Made by a program: the position numbers and the translations under genes
Notes under the pieces: model-generated
What the model was told of the DNA's origin: nothing
Database searches by the model: none
The model's input: the letters and a program-made list of their open reading frames with translations, nothing else
In this document: piece after piece, positions 31,393-41,207 of the stretch
Numbering within the stretch: position 1 is the stretch's first letter
How the letters are laid out: each line of letters starts with the position of its first letter
Assembly: GCA_033558025.1 (NCBI GenBank)
Contig: JAUCEF010000005.1
Coordinates: forward strand, 3,596,001 to 3,660,000
From: Phytophthora sp. 'mugwort'
Lineage: Eukaryota > Oomycota > Peronosporomycetes > Peronosporales > Peronosporaceae
DNA length: 64,000 nucleotides
Reading direction: 5' to 3'

Positions 31393-33288
31393 ATGTGCCA
31401 AGGGGTTAAGTCGTTGGTGGAGCTGTCCGTGGCGGCTGTGGCACTCTTCACGCCCGTGCAGGAGGTGCTCGAGTATGTGGAGTACCTACCCATCGCCATT
31501 CGCCACCAGCTCTTCCACGAGCTGTCCAACTTCCGTCTACGCGAGATGGAGGTGGCGTGGGAGGCAGCGGCGCGGCAGCAGGCGCCAGAACCGTGCGATG
31601 GATACGATCCCCAGGCCGGAGACAAGTTCCTGTTCGACCGAGAGACACAGCAGGTGTGGGAGCTTCGTATGAACGCAGAGAGGATGGGCTACGAGCCGAT
31701 TCCTATCGAGAACACGGCGGCCGCGCAGGGACGCAGACGCAACCAACGGTACGTGTTCTGGGAGCATCAGTTCCGTACTTTGCTTAAAGTTCGCACACCA
31801 CTGAAGCACACGGGGCCCGTGGACGTGCTGGTGCAATACCAGAAACTCTTTTTGGACGTCGTGGAGGTTCTAAAGGTGCACGGCCACGAGGTCTCCGAAG
31901 ACAATTTAAACTTGATCCTGGCGCTTCGACAACTGCGGAGACTGGAGGTGCATCACCCAGAACAACAAAACACTTGCTGGCAGACTATGGGAAAATTAAT
32001 GGAGTGCCATCCGTACCTGACGGAGCTTGGCTTTTTCCATGGAAAGCTTAATGACAACCAAGTTGCGCAGATCCGTCAAATGTTGGTGAAACCGATCCGG
32101 ATATTGAGCAACAAGCTGGAGACTAGCAGAATCACGACGCTGGAACTGGTCTCGCTGAAGATTCGGCCTGAAGGGTTTCGTCAATTGGTGGGCATTGTGA
32201 CTGATATGACGCAGCTAACCCAATTGCGATTGAGCAATACTATCACTGATTTTGACACGAAACTGCTCATCGACGCAGCCTTTCGTGCGCCAAATCTCCA
32301 GCGTCTCTTCTTAGAGCATAATGAGTTAGAGGATGACGCATTTATAGGGCTCTCTAAAATGCGCAAGCCACTGGCATTACGACACCTCCGTCTCAGCGAC
32401 AATGAACTATCGTCGGCAACTGTGGGGGCCATTTGTAGCGCAAGTATGGATGGCGTACTGAACCTGGAGCGACTTGAATTGACTAACAATGTGCAGGTCG
32501 GCGACCCGGGCATTCACGCGCTGACACCGATGCTGGCTTCACCAAGCGATGAACCAGCCGCCGTGTTGACCCATTTGGACGTTCGCGGCTGCAATTTTGG
32601 CCTCGAAGGTGCCACCACTCTGTTGCTAGCCCTGGGCCAAAACAAGACGGTCAAGCATTTGAATGTCGCTCAAAACTTTTTTGACGTTGGCTTTGGCGAC
32701 GTGCTTGCAGACTTCTTGTTTACCAACAATTCTGTCACACATCTGCAAGCGAGTGGTGTTGGACTGGGGCTAGCTGGCGTGTCTTCTCGGCTCTTGACAG
32801 CGTTAGAGAGCAACACCACCCTCACGTCTCTTTCGATGGGAGCGAATCGACTACGAAATGACGGTGCAACCGCACTACTGCGATCATTGGTAAAGCGAGG
32901 TCGAATGAAGCCATTTACATTGGTCGATTTGAGTGGAAACTTACTCACATCGAGCGGGCTCGCGATGATAGCTGACATACTGAAAACTCCCGCAAATACG
33001 CACTCCGGGAGCTTTAAAAGGGATAGCATCGACGAACAAGAAGACGCGCAACTCAATCGAAAGCGACGCCGTACCAATAGTTCGGACCATCGCCAAGGCT
33101 TTCTCAGTCCGCGCAACTCCAGTAGCAAACCAATCGAAGAACTGTGCCTGCTGAATAACGACTTCGTCTGGAACGAGGGATTTGTAGGTGACAGCTCAAC
33201 GCTAATCGAGTCTATCCGGAGCCGCGTGGGTCATCTCAAGAGCAATGAATGGGCAATACAGCACCAAGTCTACGATGATGAAGTATAG
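31393..33288 (+). CDS. Leucine-rich-repeat protein with N-terminal BC-box/Cul-box-like motif
   Basis: 631 residues, no intron. Residues 7-16 (SLVELSVAAV) fit the elongin BC-box pattern (S/T/P-L-x3-C/S/A-x3-hydrophobic). LPIAIRHQL at 32-40 fits a Cul2/Cul5-box-like pattern. Residues ~230-560 are RI-type leucine-rich repeats (LTQLRLSNT, LQRLFLEHNEL, LRHLRLSDNELS, LERLELTNN, LTHLDVRGCNFG, VKHLNVAQNFF, LTSLSMGANRL, FTLVDLSGNLL). A Lys/Arg-rich disordered loop (KRRRTNSS) separates the last repeat (IEELCLLNNDF). This layout resembles LRRC41/ZYG11/LRR1-type cullin-RING substrate receptors, suggesting a ubiquitin ligase adaptor role. The repeat call is firm; the BC-box role is inference. Confidence 0.7.
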   Translation: MCQGVKSLVELSVAAVALFTPVQEVLEYVEYLPIAIRHQLFHELSNFRLREMEVAWEAAARQQAPEPCDGYDPQAGDKFLFDRETQQVWELRMNAERMGYEPIPIENTAAAQGRRRNQRYVFWEHQFRTLLKVRTPLKHTGPVDVLVQYQKLFLDVVEVLKVHGHEVSEDNLNLILALRQLRRLEVHHPEQQNTCWQTMGKLMECHPYLTELGFFHGKLNDNQVAQIRQMLVKPIRILSNKLETSRITTLELVSLKIRPEGFRQLVGIVTDMTQLTQLRLSNTITDFDTKLLIDAAFRAPNLQRLFLEHNELEDDAFIGLSKMRKPLALRHLRLSDNELSSATVGAICSASMDGVLNLERLELTNNVQVGDPGIHALTPMLASPSDEPAAVLTHLDVRGCNFGLEGATTLLLALGQNKTVKHLNVAQNFFDVGFGDVLADFLFTNNSVTHLQASGVGLGLAGVSSRLLTALESNTTLTSLSMGANRLRNDGATALLRSLVKRGRMKPFTLVDLSGNLLTSSGLAMIADILKTPANTHSGSFKRDSIDEQEDAQLNRKRRRTNSSDHRQGFLSPRNSSSKPIEELCLLNNDFVWNEGFVGDSSTLIESIRSRVGHLKSNEWAIQHQVYDDEV

Positions 33289-33501
33289 AGCGATAGACTG
33301 AAACTCAAGTAACACCTTAGCAGCTTGAGGAACTCGTCTACACAACAGAAGTGATAACCAAAATGCCCTTCCCAAAGGTTAAGAAAAGCTGGAATACTAC
33401 ACGGAATTGTTGAGGCCGAGAAATCTCATGTAGACAGCATCGACGGCCAGCAAGATTCACACCACGACAGTATGGCAAGAAGATGATCGTCGTTTTTCCG
33501 T

Positions 33502-36500
33502 CTACCGTTTTGGGGCAAACGCTCGCACGCTCATCTGAACGCCGTATTCGCGGTCAGCATACTGGCGTTGACGCCACTCACGATCTTCCTTTCGCTCGAT
33601 CAATATACGCTGTTTTTCTTGTAGCTCAACCATATGCGAATCCAAAGAGTCAAGTATGCTTTGTAGCGAGTGGGGTGTTTCTTCAAGCTCTCCACCCGAG
33701 CTGAGACTGTCAATATCCGCCAATGGTTCATCGTCAGCATCGTCACTATGGCCTTCGCCGTCATCCTCCCTTTCGTCGTAACCTTCATCTTCCCTATCTT
33801 CATCGTCTTCGTCATCTTCGTCTTCTTTGCTGTCATTCAGACGGCGCTTCTTGGCCAAGTCGAAGCTTTTTCCGTATTGCTCATCTTTGCCACGCTTGGA
33901 TGGTTTCTTCGAGTTGCCGAATGCAAATTGCCCCGAGAGCGGATTGAGCAAAGGTAGATTACCCTTTAGATGATGGTGGCTATGCTTCGTATTAGAGAAA
34001 TTGCTCGAGCCAGACCCTGCACAAACGATAACAAGAAACATGATTCATTAGCAGCTAGCTGCATTTGAATATAGCATGATCCAAGAAGCCCGAAACAATA
34101 CTCACATGCATTATCCGACGAGCCGACGGACTGACTGTCGACATTATCGTCGTCCAAGTCAGCGTCAGCGTCAACTCCATCATCCCAGATATCCTCTTTT
34201 GGTACATAATGAGCGACAAAATAACGTTAGTTGATGACAGATATTATATATCGCAACTGCGCAATTCAACAAACCTGGACTTGATTGTTTTTCAGCAGTG
34301 CTTGAACAGTAGTCATCAGCACCATCTTCGTTTCCTGTCTGAGGTGTCAGGGTTGGCGACTCGAGAAGAGAGGATTGTTCATGTCCGTGCTCGACTCCAC
34401 CATCATCTGGATTTCCTGTTTGAGTCGACCAAGTTGGTGGCACGAGAAGAGGTTGCTCATGAGCGCGTTCGTCTCCACGAACACCAACGTTGTCATTGTC
34501 ATTCTGGGAAGTATACGGAGCTATAGGTTCGACCGGAGGCGGGTGAAGTCCACGTTCATCTTCATCGACGATGGCTTCTCCAAAGCTGCACGAATGATTC
34601 GTATCTTCCTCAGATAATCTGTTCTGGTTGTTAACGTTAATAGGGGTCAAAGTAGCATTCACTTCGCTGCCAGTCACGCATGCCTCCTCTTTTGTCTCTT
34701 GATCGGTAGCTGCTAGGGGCGAATTAATGCCCGGAGCCGTCAAAGCGAGATTTTCAAAGCCATTTAACGTGCCAAAGCCTACAATGACAACGAATAATCA
34801 CAACATAAATGCCTTAAGAGATTAGCCTACACACCGCAAGAAGACTGCCATCTGAATGACGTACGCTGCTTGAATTGCGTTAAAATATTCTGAGCATTTG
34901 CGAAAAGGTCCTGGAACGTGACACCTGAAATTGACAGCATCACGGTTAGCTCAGTACTAGGAAGTATCGCTGATCGTTGTATTCCATACATGGAGCCAGG
35001 CTTGCGATCTTGTAGAAGAAATCAACCAATTTGTTGGATCGGTACAAATTAATCGAGTGCTGCATGCACCGAAGGACATTATGCACCACCGCTTCCGTCC
35101 ATTGGCACTGTTCCGCTATTTCCTTGACAAACATCGCATAGTCGTTTGCAGATAATGCGCTCGCTGGTGTTCTCTCAGACGGCAACGATTGCGGTACTGC
35201 ATCCGTCTCGTTGATACGGGGCTCGCTCGCAACAGATTTGAATGTTGCAAGTAGGGCGGCACCTGCTGACGGATTCATTGAGTTCGCGCTCGTCGTACCA
35301 CGAGCCGCCCGATTTGCCACCCGAACTTTAGGCCGTGGCGCCCAAATATTTTTCCTCCGCCGCTTTCTGTTCCGTCCAGAGTTCAATCGGAGACCTGTCA
35401 AGTATTCATCGAAGGGACTTGTCAGTGCAATGATCAATACAACGGAAGTACACGCTTTACGTACACCGTGACTTGATCGCTAGAATTCCAAGGGCGTAGG
35501 GGTCGTTGTTATCAGTCCAGTCTTGCTCCGCCAAAATTAATATACCGGGTTAGTCATACGCCAGTGTTCAGCACCAACAGACCAAACATTTTACCTGCGC
35601 TAAAAACCTTGTAAGCTTCTGAGGTTGGGTCAAAAATCGTGTCTGGCAATTCTAACATTTCGCGAACACAGCGGAAGAATTTCATGTGAATTCACATCCG
35701 GAATCATCAAAACCGAGGTCAATGCTTACTCGCTGCTCGAACTGTTGTCGACTTTTTCAAGAACTTATCTCTCATGTCAGAGAGCTTAGTCACACATGAC
35801 CCTTCCGTTCGGTCTATATAAGTGGGTAGAGCATACTGTATCAGCACCGACATGCAGCGAGATCACAGCAGTATCCACCTACGCAACGATTCGGCGACAT
35901 GGTTCACGAGATCCGAACTCCCAGTCGTTTGGATCTGAGCGGTGATTCGAACGACGAAGTCGACGAGGGTTTCCATTTCTTCAGAGGACCACATCTTGGG
36001 AGCTTTACTGGGCACTTCTACTACCTTTTCCGCCTGATGGGCGGGCGGCACATTGGTGAAAATATCTTTCAAAAGCGCGAGACGCTTTGCCCCCACTCCT
36101 GTTGGCTCTTTACAGCAACAAGACAACAAAATGAATCGCATATTAAGGTATCACACCAATGTACAGTCAAATATAGTGGCACACTTACGACGCGAACGAC
36201 GTTTCTCCCTCATGAATATTTCACGCAGCGCGTAAAATTTACTTTTCGTTTCTGCAATGGATTTGCCTGCAAAAGAATATCGCAGTGATAAGTGATAAGA
36301 ATCCTATCAAATAGATGCAACGGCGCCCGCCACACAAAAGCCTTACCCCACAGCTGCACCTGCTGGAAATACTTCTCTTGGCTGTCTGTAAATCGTCTAC
36401 GATACTGCTTGGCCTTCTTAAGGAAGCGGCTGAGCTCGTCTGGTAGCCAAACCCCACCAGCCCTGTTCTCCGGCAACTGACGGATCGACTCGTAGATGTG

Positions 36501-36966
36501 TTCGTAGACATACACCTCTTGCCCGTTCGTCACGATAACTGTTCCACAAGTCGCACAAGCCGTTCACAACGCCTCGTCAATCGAGCTACCCAAAATCTAA
36601 CTGTAGGAATAATCTAGCGCACCGTCCGTCCGGAAGTTCTTGGTGCTGAGCCCGAGCCCGAACTGCTCCATCAACATCCGCACCATCTCCAGGATTTCCG
36701 AAGCTGCCTTGTCTACCGATTTACCAAGTCGTAACGCAGTGAACACACAGAGTAATGTCAGTTCTACATCCCCATTTTCGCCTACGATATCCGATATTTG
36801 CGTTGAAGTATTCGTAGAGCTGTTCTGCCGCACCTGGCAGCTCCGCGCGCATGACCTCAGCAAACTGGGCGTCGGACGCGTAGACGTAATACTGTAGATG
36901 CTTGCGGAACAGCGACAGCAGCACCAGGACGTCCGTGTCGCCCCAGCCTCGGAGTCGCAAGAGCAT
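33502..36966 (-). CDS. Multi-exon protein of unknown function, SANT/Myb-like segments, acidic C-terminus
   Basis: About ten short exons can be followed on the minus strand from the ATG at 36966 to the stop at 33502. Blocks include WGDTDVLVLLSLFRKHLQYY, WLPDELSRFLKKAKQYRRRF, MWSSEEMETLVDFV ... LSDMRDKFLKKS and DWTDNNDPYALGILAIKS, then a basic stretch (NRKRRRKNIWAPRPK). A Ser/Asp/Glu-rich exon (34743-34180) and a charged C-terminal coil (HMVELQEKQRILIERKEDREWRQRQ) follow. The Trp-acidic-aliphatic segments resemble divergent SANT/Myb helices, pointing to a nuclear DNA- or histone-binding protein. Exon borders are approximate and the region could be two genes. An 81 bp internal duplication lies in the acidic exon. 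The start is 205 bp from CTR9. Confidence 0.5.
34326..34480 (-). repeat. 81 bp (27-codon) internal tandem duplication
   Basis: Two copies with period 81 bp (TTTCCTGT at 34331 and 34412) encode diverged units ending in P..T/S-x-QTGN-x-D. The period is a multiple of three, so the reading frame is kept. Confidence 0.65.
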
Positions 36967-37171
36967 CTTTACTCAATCTTGTTCCCGTTAACTGCAGTAT
37001 TTTAATACATTAAAATGTGATCGGCAAAAACAAATAGTTAAGGGTAGGTGAACCCATAGTGAGTTCAAGTGATTATCCGACGTCCGATACCGACGTATAA
37101 AATACGGTCGGTCAGGTCGACGAAAAGGGGGGGACGCTTTTTAGTGTGGGAATTGGACGAGAGCCATCGCC
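36967..37171. promoter_or_regulatory. Divergent promoter region, unknown gene / CTR9
   Basis: 205 bp between opposed start codons; no TATA box recognised. An AT-rich stretch (36995-37040) lies near the minus-strand gene. Confidence 0.45.
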
Positions 37172-40100
37172 ATGTCGGACGCCGAGGAGGAGCTAAGCAA
37201 CCAGCGCGCACTGCTGATCCCCGTCAAGAACTCGAAGCAAGCTGTAGAGGTGTATGTGGACGAGCTACCGGATGACGTCAACGACATCATCGACATCCTG
37301 CGCGCCGAGGTGGCGCCGCTTGACGTCTGGCTACAGTTTGCCGTCGAGTACTACAACCAAGGTCATGTGGCACAGTTCCAAGAGATCCTGGCCGTCGCCT
37401 CGGAGCCTGGCATCGAAGAGATCTACAAGGATAATGCGTCGCGCATGTGTCGCATTAAATTCTTCATTGCACTAGCCAGCCACGCCGTGAACGCAATGTG
37501 GAACGAGGAGGACGAGAAGAAACGCGAGGCCATCTCCCAGCGCGCTGTGGGTTTCTTCCAGCGTGCCGACCGCCTCGACCACCAGCATCCCATGACGCTC
37601 GTGGGAAAGGCGCTCATGTTCATGGCCAAGGACGAGGACGACCGCGCCGACCGCTTCATCAAGAGTGTGCTCATCTCTAACAAGACTAACCTTCCTGCCA
37701 TCCTGGGCAAAGCGCTGCTGCTGTACCGTAAGAAACAGTACAAAGACGCCAAGAAACTCTACCTGGAGGCGATTAAGTTGCACCCGCGCAGCCCGCAGGC
37801 CGCCAACATGCGCATGTGCTTTGCCTACTGCTGCTACCATTTAGGAGCTATCGAGAAGGCTCGTGCAGTCATGCGGTATACTGCGTCACTGGATGAGACC
37901 AACGTGGATGCAGTGATTGCGAACGCTCTATGGCAGCTCGCAAGCCAGAGTCGCGAGGAGCGCGCGGTTAGTATCCGCGACGAAAGCTCGCGCTTTATGA
38001 TGATGATCCACCACGCTCATGCTATCGACAAGACGAACCCAACGGTGCTGAACCACCTGGCCAACCATTACTTTTCACAGTGGATCCCGCTTCCTTGCAC
38101 AGTGAGTGTAGTGCGTGGATCTGCTGTTGTGGCCACATCCAAGGACATTTCTAGTGAGGTGTCACCGGGTCAGATAATCTGCATTGGCGACAAGTATGTT
38201 GCATACATCAGCCGCGATGAAGATGCCGTGTCGTCGTCTGGACTGAAGCTTGATGGGCCATACCGTGACGAGTCCACGACTGCCACGAACATTGCACGAA
38301 AGGACTATGATAAGATGTTCACGCTTGCAGGTAATGCTTTCCACAGCACAAAGATCCCTGAAATCCGCTCGGAAAGTTGCTATCTTATGGGCCGTGGCTG
38401 CCACGCACAGGGTAAGTACAAGGACGCGTACAGCTACTACTTCAATGCTGGACGACTTTGGCCGAAGTTCGTGCTCCCGTGGTTTGGACTGGCACAAATG
38501 TACTACGAGCGCAAAGAATTTGCAAAGGCTTCGTCGTACTTGGAAAAGGCTAACAAGGCGTACCCGGAAAATGTGGAGATCTTGTCGCTTCTGGGCGATG
38601 TATACGGCAAGCTTGGCAAGAAGGACGAGGCTGTGGTACTCCTTCGCCGTGTCGTCGAGTTAGAGCCGGGCAACGTGGAGGCTCTGATCGGCACGGCTGA
38701 GCTGCTTCATGCGTCTCTGGATCGGAAAGACCAGATTATTGCGATCTCTTCGTACATTGCAGCGGAGAAGGTTATGAACAATGCCTCGGAGCGCGTACCT
38801 ATGGAAGTCTATGTCAACTTAGGTGTGCTTCAGCAACGGGTTGGTAAGACTGCTGACGCCATTAAATGCTTTAAGAAGGCACTCGAGCAACTTGGTGATG
38901 ATAGTAGTGCTGATGAGGAAAGCAAGTCGCAGGAGGCTGACGCTGTGGCTGAGGAAGCTTCACTCCCCAAGCCGACGGAGGCGAATGTCACAATTCTGTA
39001 CAATATGGGTCGGGTGTACGAGGAAATGGGCGACCGTGATCGTGCCAAGAAGCTCTATGATGCGATCCTGGAAGTTTTCCCGAGATACACCGACTCTTTA
39101 CTGCGTCTGGGCTGTATGTTGCGCGATCGTGGCCAGGAGTCTGAGGCGATTAAGATGTTTGATAAGGTATTGGAGGTAGACCCGACGTGTGCTGAGGCCT
39201 GCTTGCTTCAGGGCAACATTCACTTGAAAAAGCGCGAATGGGTGTTCGCTCAGAAGAAGTACGAAAAAGTGATGGGAATGCCCGGTCTGAAGAACGATCC
39301 GTACGCATTCTTGTCTATGGGTAACATCTTTATGAGCAACCTTGGTGAGAAGAATCGCTACACCAAGAACATGTCGTTAAGCGAAGTGTACTACAAGAAG
39401 ACGCTGACATCACACCCACATAATATCTACGCGGCCAATGGATTGGGTATTATGATCGCTGAGAAGGGCAATTTCGAGCTTGCGAAACAGATTTTCTCGC
39501 AGGTGCGTGAAGCCAGCCCTGACATGCCCGATGCTTGGATCAACCTTGCACACATTTTCGTCGCCGAAGAGCGTTACCAGGAGGCTATTCAGCTCTACAC
39601 TGTGTGTCTGACCAAGTGCTACAAAGGACAGGACCTCGAAGTTCTTTTATACTTGGCGAAAGCCTACTACGAATCGAAGGATTTCCCGAGCTGCATCGCC
39701 ACGCTGTCTCGTGGCTTACACATGTACCCGAATGACCTGCGACTCTGGTATAACACGGGTCTAGCTCAGGAAGACTATGCCGTGACAACACTTGGACAGG
39801 AGACAACTGCGACGCGATCAGGCAGTGGCAATGCAGTACCTCAACATCGTACGATGGCAGATGTGCAGCGCGCCATCCTGGATCTGAAGCGCGCGCAGCG
39901 CATTTTCCGTTTCCTGCTTCAGCAAGCCGAGGGAAGTAGCAATTCCAGCTCGGGCGAGAAGAAAAAGCACCATAACAGTCTGCCCTTTGACAAGGAGAAG
40001 GTGTCAGATCATGAGAAGTTCTGCGGTGACACACTGACCAAGGCAAGCTATCACTTGGAGTTTGAGCGGCAGAAAGAGGATAAACGTCGCTTGGAGATCG

Positions 40101-40660
40101 AGGCCCAGCGCAAGTTGCTACGTGAGTATGAGGAGCGCGTGGCTCGCGAGCAGGAGGAGACGCGTGTGAAGGAAGAAGACCTACGCAAGCGCCACGACGA
40201 CATTCGACTCAAGCAAGACGAGCGTCTTAAGAAGCTACACGAAGGTTGGAGTGTGCGTGAGCGTGAGGAGGAAGAGAAGAAGGTGGTGAAGAAAAAAGGA
40301 GGCAAGAAGCGCAAGAAAACGGATGAAGATGGCGGTTTTATTGATGACGGAGAGGACGAGCTGGAGGAGGACGGCGATACCAGCATGTCGATTGAGGACA
40401 TGAAAAACCGCAACGCGACCATGAAGAAGCTGGTGGAGAAGCGCAACAAACGCGCGCGCGTGGATTCTGGCTCAGAAGAAGAGAAGGACGATCCGACAGG
40501 TCTCTTTGGCTCCGACTCAAGCGACGGCGAGGAGGAGGAAGCCAAAGCAAGTGAAGCAGACAAGGACGGCGACAAGCCTGCTACTGAAGATAATGCAACA
40601 GCAGGAAGCCGTGAAGCAGAGAAGAATGAGCTCTTTGGCTCGTCCTCGGACGAGGAGTAG
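37172..40660 (+). CDS. CTR9: CTR9, TPR subunit of the PAF1 complex
   Basis: Scaffold subunit of the nuclear PAF1 elongation complex. 1162 residues, intronless. Conserved blocks: VYVDELPDDVNDIIDILRAEVAPLDVWLQFAVEYY at the start, GKALLLYRKKQYKDAKKLYLEAIKLHP, the AFHSTKIPEIRSESCYLMGRG region, NLAHIFVAEERYQEAIQLY, and WYNTGLAQED. Many tetratricopeptide repeats fill residues ~30-850, then a long charged coiled coil (FERQKEDKRRLEIEAQRK) and an acidic, Lys/Arg/Ser-rich tail ending SSSDEE. Residues ~309-376 (38096-38299) are an insertion between TPRs that animal and yeast CTR9 lack, judged from memory of the family (see findings). The insertion is in frame and free of stops. Confidence 0.95.
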   Translation: MSDAEEELSNQRALLIPVKNSKQAVEVYVDELPDDVNDIIDILRAEVAPLDVWLQFAVEYYNQGHVAQFQEILAVASEPGIEEIYKDNASRMCRIKFFIALASHAVNAMWNEEDEKKREAISQRAVGFFQRADRLDHQHPMTLVGKALMFMAKDEDDRADRFIKSVLISNKTNLPAILGKALLLYRKKQYKDAKKLYLEAIKLHPRSPQAANMRMCFAYCCYHLGAIEKARAVMRYTASLDETNVDAVIANALWQLASQSREERAVSIRDESSRFMMMIHHAHAIDKTNPTVLNHLANHYFSQWIPLPCTVSVVRGSAVVATSKDISSEVSPGQIICIGDKYVAYISRDEDAVSSSGLKLDGPYRDESTTATNIARKDYDKMFTLAGNAFHSTKIPEIRSESCYLMGRGCHAQGKYKDAYSYYFNAGRLWPKFVLPWFGLAQMYYERKEFAKASSYLEKANKAYPENVEILSLLGDVYGKLGKKDEAVVLLRRVVELEPGNVEALIGTAELLHASLDRKDQIIAISSYIAAEKVMNNASERVPMEVYVNLGVLQQRVGKTADAIKCFKKALEQLGDDSSADEESKSQEADAVAEEASLPKPTEANVTILYNMGRVYEEMGDRDRAKKLYDAILEVFPRYTDSLLRLGCMLRDRGQESEAIKMFDKVLEVDPTCAEACLLQGNIHLKKREWVFAQKKYEKVMGMPGLKNDPYAFLSMGNIFMSNLGEKNRYTKNMSLSEVYYKKTLTSHPHNIYAANGLGIMIAEKGNFELAKQIFSQVREASPDMPDAWINLAHIFVAEERYQEAIQLYTVCLTKCYKGQDLEVLLYLAKAYYESKDFPSCIATLSRGLHMYPNDLRLWYNTGLAQEDYAVTTLGQETTATRSGSGNAVPQHRTMADVQRAILDLKRAQRIFRFLLQQAEGSSNSSSGEKKKHHNSLPFDKEKVSDHEKFCGDTLTKASYHLEFERQKEDKRRLEIEAQRKLLREYEERVAREQEETRVKEEDLRKRHDDIRLKQDERLKKLHEGWSVREREEEEKKVVKKKGGKKRKKTDEDGGFIDDGEDELEEDGDTSMSIEDMKNRNATMKKLVEKRNKRARVDSGSEEEKDDPTGLFGSDSSDGEEEEAKASEADKDGDKPATEDNATAGSREAEKNELFGSSSDEE

Positions 40661-41207
40661 GTGGCAGCATAAAGGTAGGATCGAGGATTTTGGAGGTCGT
40701 ATATTTCTTGTTTTTCTTCAATTATGCTTCCTATTGGATGATTGTTACTTTTCCAAAATTAACAATTTTTTTTTAAAAGGGTGGTAGGGTTGGGGACTCC
40801 AATTTTGAAAGCAAAATTTCGCATCAAGAGAAAAGTCAAGTTCAAAAAGGCAACTACTAACATTCGACGATGAGTTGGCGCCAAAAATTGCCACGTCAAA
40901 TCGGATCGATTTCATTGGTCAATACCGCTCTTTTCCGGGTTTGGATTGGCCAAAAGCAGACGCGATGACCCGAGCCCCGAACAGAATCGGCTGGCCGACA
41001 AGGGCGGCGAGGCTGAAAAGCGCGGGAGTCCGCACCGAGCTGCCTCTGCTTGGCGCGCTTTGATCGCAAGGCCACGCACCAGCTCTTCAGCTGGTCATTT
41101 TGGAATTGGCACTTGACCCGACAAGCAACTTCTCCAGCTCCACACTCCGCCATACTGCTTATTTAACAAGCCCAGCAAGTTACAGACTCACATCTAGCTC
41201 AGTAACC
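40661..41207. promoter_or_regulatory. RNR2 promoter with E2F-like and CCAAT sites
   Basis: Contains TTGGCGCCAAAA (40875-40886, E2F-like on both strands), AAAAGCGCGGGA (41016-41027; reverse strand TCCCGCGCTTTT) and TGGCGCGCTT (41051-41060), all close to the E2F/DP consensus. ATTGG (CCAAT box) motifs occur near 40914 and 40945. The ATG is at 41208. This is strongly suggestive of cell-cycle control. Confidence 0.55.

Noticed and set aside
35526..35540. E2F-like TTTTGGCGG on the minus strand
   Set aside because: It lies at an intron/exon border inside the long unknown gene, not in a promoter, so it is probably chance.
38102..38302. 201 bp in-frame retained intron in CTR9
   Set aside because: The GTGAGT at the left end looks like a donor, but no pyrimidine-rich acceptor occurs at the right end. 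The encoded segment has a clear beta-strand pattern and coding-like codon use.
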